A stretch of DNA of 5,041 nt from Planctomycetota bacterium (GTDB taxonomy: Bacteria > Planctomycetota > Planctomycetia > Isosphaerales > Isosphaeraceae), in assembly GCA_021807585.1 (NCBI GenBank), contig JAKBCQ010000296.1, forward strand, positions 1-5,041, given 5' to 3'. The notes under the pieces were generated by a model. It was given only the letters and a program-made list of their open reading frames with translations. It ran no database searches and had not been told where the DNA came from. A program made the position numbers and the translations under genes. This document shows positions 3,781 to 5,041 of the stretch, in pieces (within the stretch, counting starts at the first letter, position 1; every line of letters begins with the position of its first letter).

Positions 3781-5041
3781 TTATTTGGCGGCGGGGGCGA
3801 ACGGGATCTCGGGGATCGCGGGGGGGGCCGGCTCTTTCAGCGCATCTCGCCACATCGATTCGTTGAGATCGAAGATCGCCCCCGAATCGCCCGCGTCCGC
3901 CGTCGCCAGAATCGCCCCTCCGGGCGCCGACGCGCCGAGCTTGACGACGCGATCGGCGAGCTCGCCCCGTACGTGAATCGTGATCGTCAATCGAGGCGGA
4001 ACAAGCCCCGATTCCTTGGGAAAAGCGCCTTGATCCTGAATGAACGAGCCGACGATCAACCGCGAACAATTCGTCAATAGCGATTGTATCACCATGCGAT
4101 CAAATGATTTAACATCGCTCGTCGGATCGACGACCCACGAATCGGGAATCCCGCCGGGCGAAATTTTCCGCGAAAGCGCCAGATCGAGCCCGCGATCGCG
4201 CCGGCGGATCGAAACGCGATCGACTAGGTTGATGTCGAATTCGTGCACACGTCGATCGCGAATCTCGCCGAACAAAATCGACAGGGCGTTCTTGCCCAGC
4301 GTGAAGAGGACGGGGTTTCCCGAGATCATCGCGAATCGCTCCTCCTTCCGGTCGGGAACCTCCTTGCCGATGATGAGCGTCGTCTCCTCGCCCGAATTCG
4401 GCGCATCGGAGGGCTTTCCGGTCGGCTCGGAGCGGACCCGCCACGTGACGCTTAAAACGGGAGGAAGGAGGCCGAAATCGCGGAGGTTTTTGGGGCTCTC
4501 GGAAACAAGACGCTCGGCCCTCAGCGAGGCGAGGAGGGGAATCAGCCGATTGATCGTCTGCGTATCGGCGGGAGCTCGCACGGGGGCCGTCATCACCCAA
4601 TCGGGGCTGTTCTTCGCCTTCGGCGGCTCGACGACGCGCTCGACCTCGCCGCGGCGAATTTTCACGCGATCGATCAACGCCGGGCTCTCCGCAGTCAACC
4701 CGCGATCGCGAATCATAATCGGTTCCACGGGTAAAACGTCCAAGAATGCGTCGGGGATCGCCAAAATCGCGGGATCCCCCTCGGTCCGCGCGTAGATCGT
4801 CTTTTTGAGCGGATCGGCGCGACCGATCTCGAGCCATAAATTCGGCCGACCACGAGGGATCAAGATACGTTCATTCTTTTCTTCGGCGGTCGCGGTTTCG
4901 CTCGCCTGTGGGGTATCGGCGGAGGGGTCGGACACGGCGCCCTGCCAAACCTTGACGACGATCGACGGGTGATCGACCCCCGATCCCGGCGCCTTCTCGG
5001 GGGTGAGGAACACGGTCGTTTCGAGATCGCGCAGTTTGGTT
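3781..5041 (-). CDS. DUF4340 domain-containing protein, C-terminal part (partial)
   Basis: The frame is open to the right edge. A GTG at 5013 is unlikely to be the true start because coding-like sequence (TKLRDLETT) continues upstream, so the N-terminus lies outside. About 419 residues are visible. Numbered from the GTG, they contain a repeated block: WVMTAPVRAPAD (139-150) with a helix, then DFGLLPPVLSVTW (179-191), LIIGKE, RFAMI-x-VLFTL (226-239) and EIRDR (250-254). The pattern recurs as WVVDPTSDVKSFD (293-305), SGLVPPRLTITIHV (335-348), VVKLG and AIFDL. A third, earlier copy is represented by its end (LEIG, KKTIYARTE, AILAIP, MIRDR at 61-104). This matches DUF4340 proteins of planctomycetes and others, often encoded beside GldG/ABC-2-type transporter genes. 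The molecular function is unknown. Proteins of the family usually have an N-terminal membrane anchor, not visible here. It ends 79 bp before def. Confidence 0.8.
   Translation of the reverse strand, partial: TKLRDLETTVFLTPEKAPGSGVDHPSIVVKVWQGAVSDPSADTPQASETATAEEKNERILIPRGRPNLWLEIGRADPLKKTIYARTEGDPAILAIPDAFLDVLPVEPIMIRDRGLTAESPALIDRVKIRRGEVERVVEPPKAKNSPDWVMTAPVRAPADTQTINRLIPLLASLRAERLVSESPKNLRDFGLLPPVLSVTWRVRSEPTGKPSDAPNSGEETTLIIGKEVPDRKEERFAMISGNPVLFTLGKNALSILFGEIRDRRVHEFDINLVDRVSIRRRDRGLDLALSRKISPGGIPDSWVVDPTSDVKSFDRMVIQSLLTNCSRLIVGSFIQDQGAFPKESGLVPPRLTITIHVRGELADRVVKLGASAPGGAILATADAGDSGAIFDLNESMWRDALKEPAPPAIPEIPFAPAAK

Noticed and set aside
4040..4795. 251-codon plus-strand open frame opposite the DUF4340 gene
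   Set aside because: Arg/Ser-rich composition without domains; the opposite strand encodes a recognisable DUF4340 protein, so this is an antisense shadow of GC-rich coding sequence.
1..5041. Cyanobacterial origin suggested by GCGATCGC-type palindromes
   Set aside because: The enriched unit is the hexamer CGATCG rather than the HIP1 octamer, and the DUF4340 protein plus the RsfS-ArgS pairing fit a planctomycete-like source better.

Overview
The window carries five minus-strand genes. All the recognisable ones are core translation genes except one. In transcription order (high to low coordinates) they are: the 3' part of a DUF4340-type protein (3781-5041, open at the right edge), peptide deformylase def (3081-3701), methionyl-tRNA formyltransferase fmt (1980-2990), the ribosomal silencing factor rsfS (113-601), and the first 31 codons of what looks like arginyl-tRNA synthetase argS (1-94, cut by the left edge). 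The source is probably a planctomycete-like bacterium with moderately high GC. This rests on the DUF4340 protein style, the N-terminally extended RsfS and its placement just before a planctomycete-like ArgS start. It is inference from remembered families, not a database result.

Right part (2990-5041): DUF4340, def and fmt are spaced by 79 and 90 bp and probably co-transcribed. def and fmt each have an ACGGAG Shine-Dalgarno sequence 7-8 nt before the start, which decides a GTG start for def and the second ATG for fmt. Their jobs are paired: Fmt formylates the initiator Met-tRNA, and Def removes the formyl group from nascent chains.

Middle (602-1979): about 1.4 kb lie between the fmt stop and the rsfS start without a confident gene. 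It holds an AT-rich island (about 1702-1830) with promoter-like hexamers, a 12-bp hairpin (1501-1528), two diverged copies of a hairpin-forming direct repeat (about 880-950 and 1561-1620), and one doubtful ORF (897-1403, minus) with a single hydrophobic segment. From 1041 to 2025 the palindrome CGATCG, otherwise extremely frequent here, is absent.

Left part (1-601): rsfS and argS are 18 bp apart and likely one transcription unit.

No mobile-element gene, CRISPR array, tRNA or rRNA was seen. The most unusual signals are the CGATCG enrichment, reminiscent of cyanobacterial HIP1, and the repeat and hairpin content of the 1.4-kb gap. I found no convincing evidence of a new multi-gene system.
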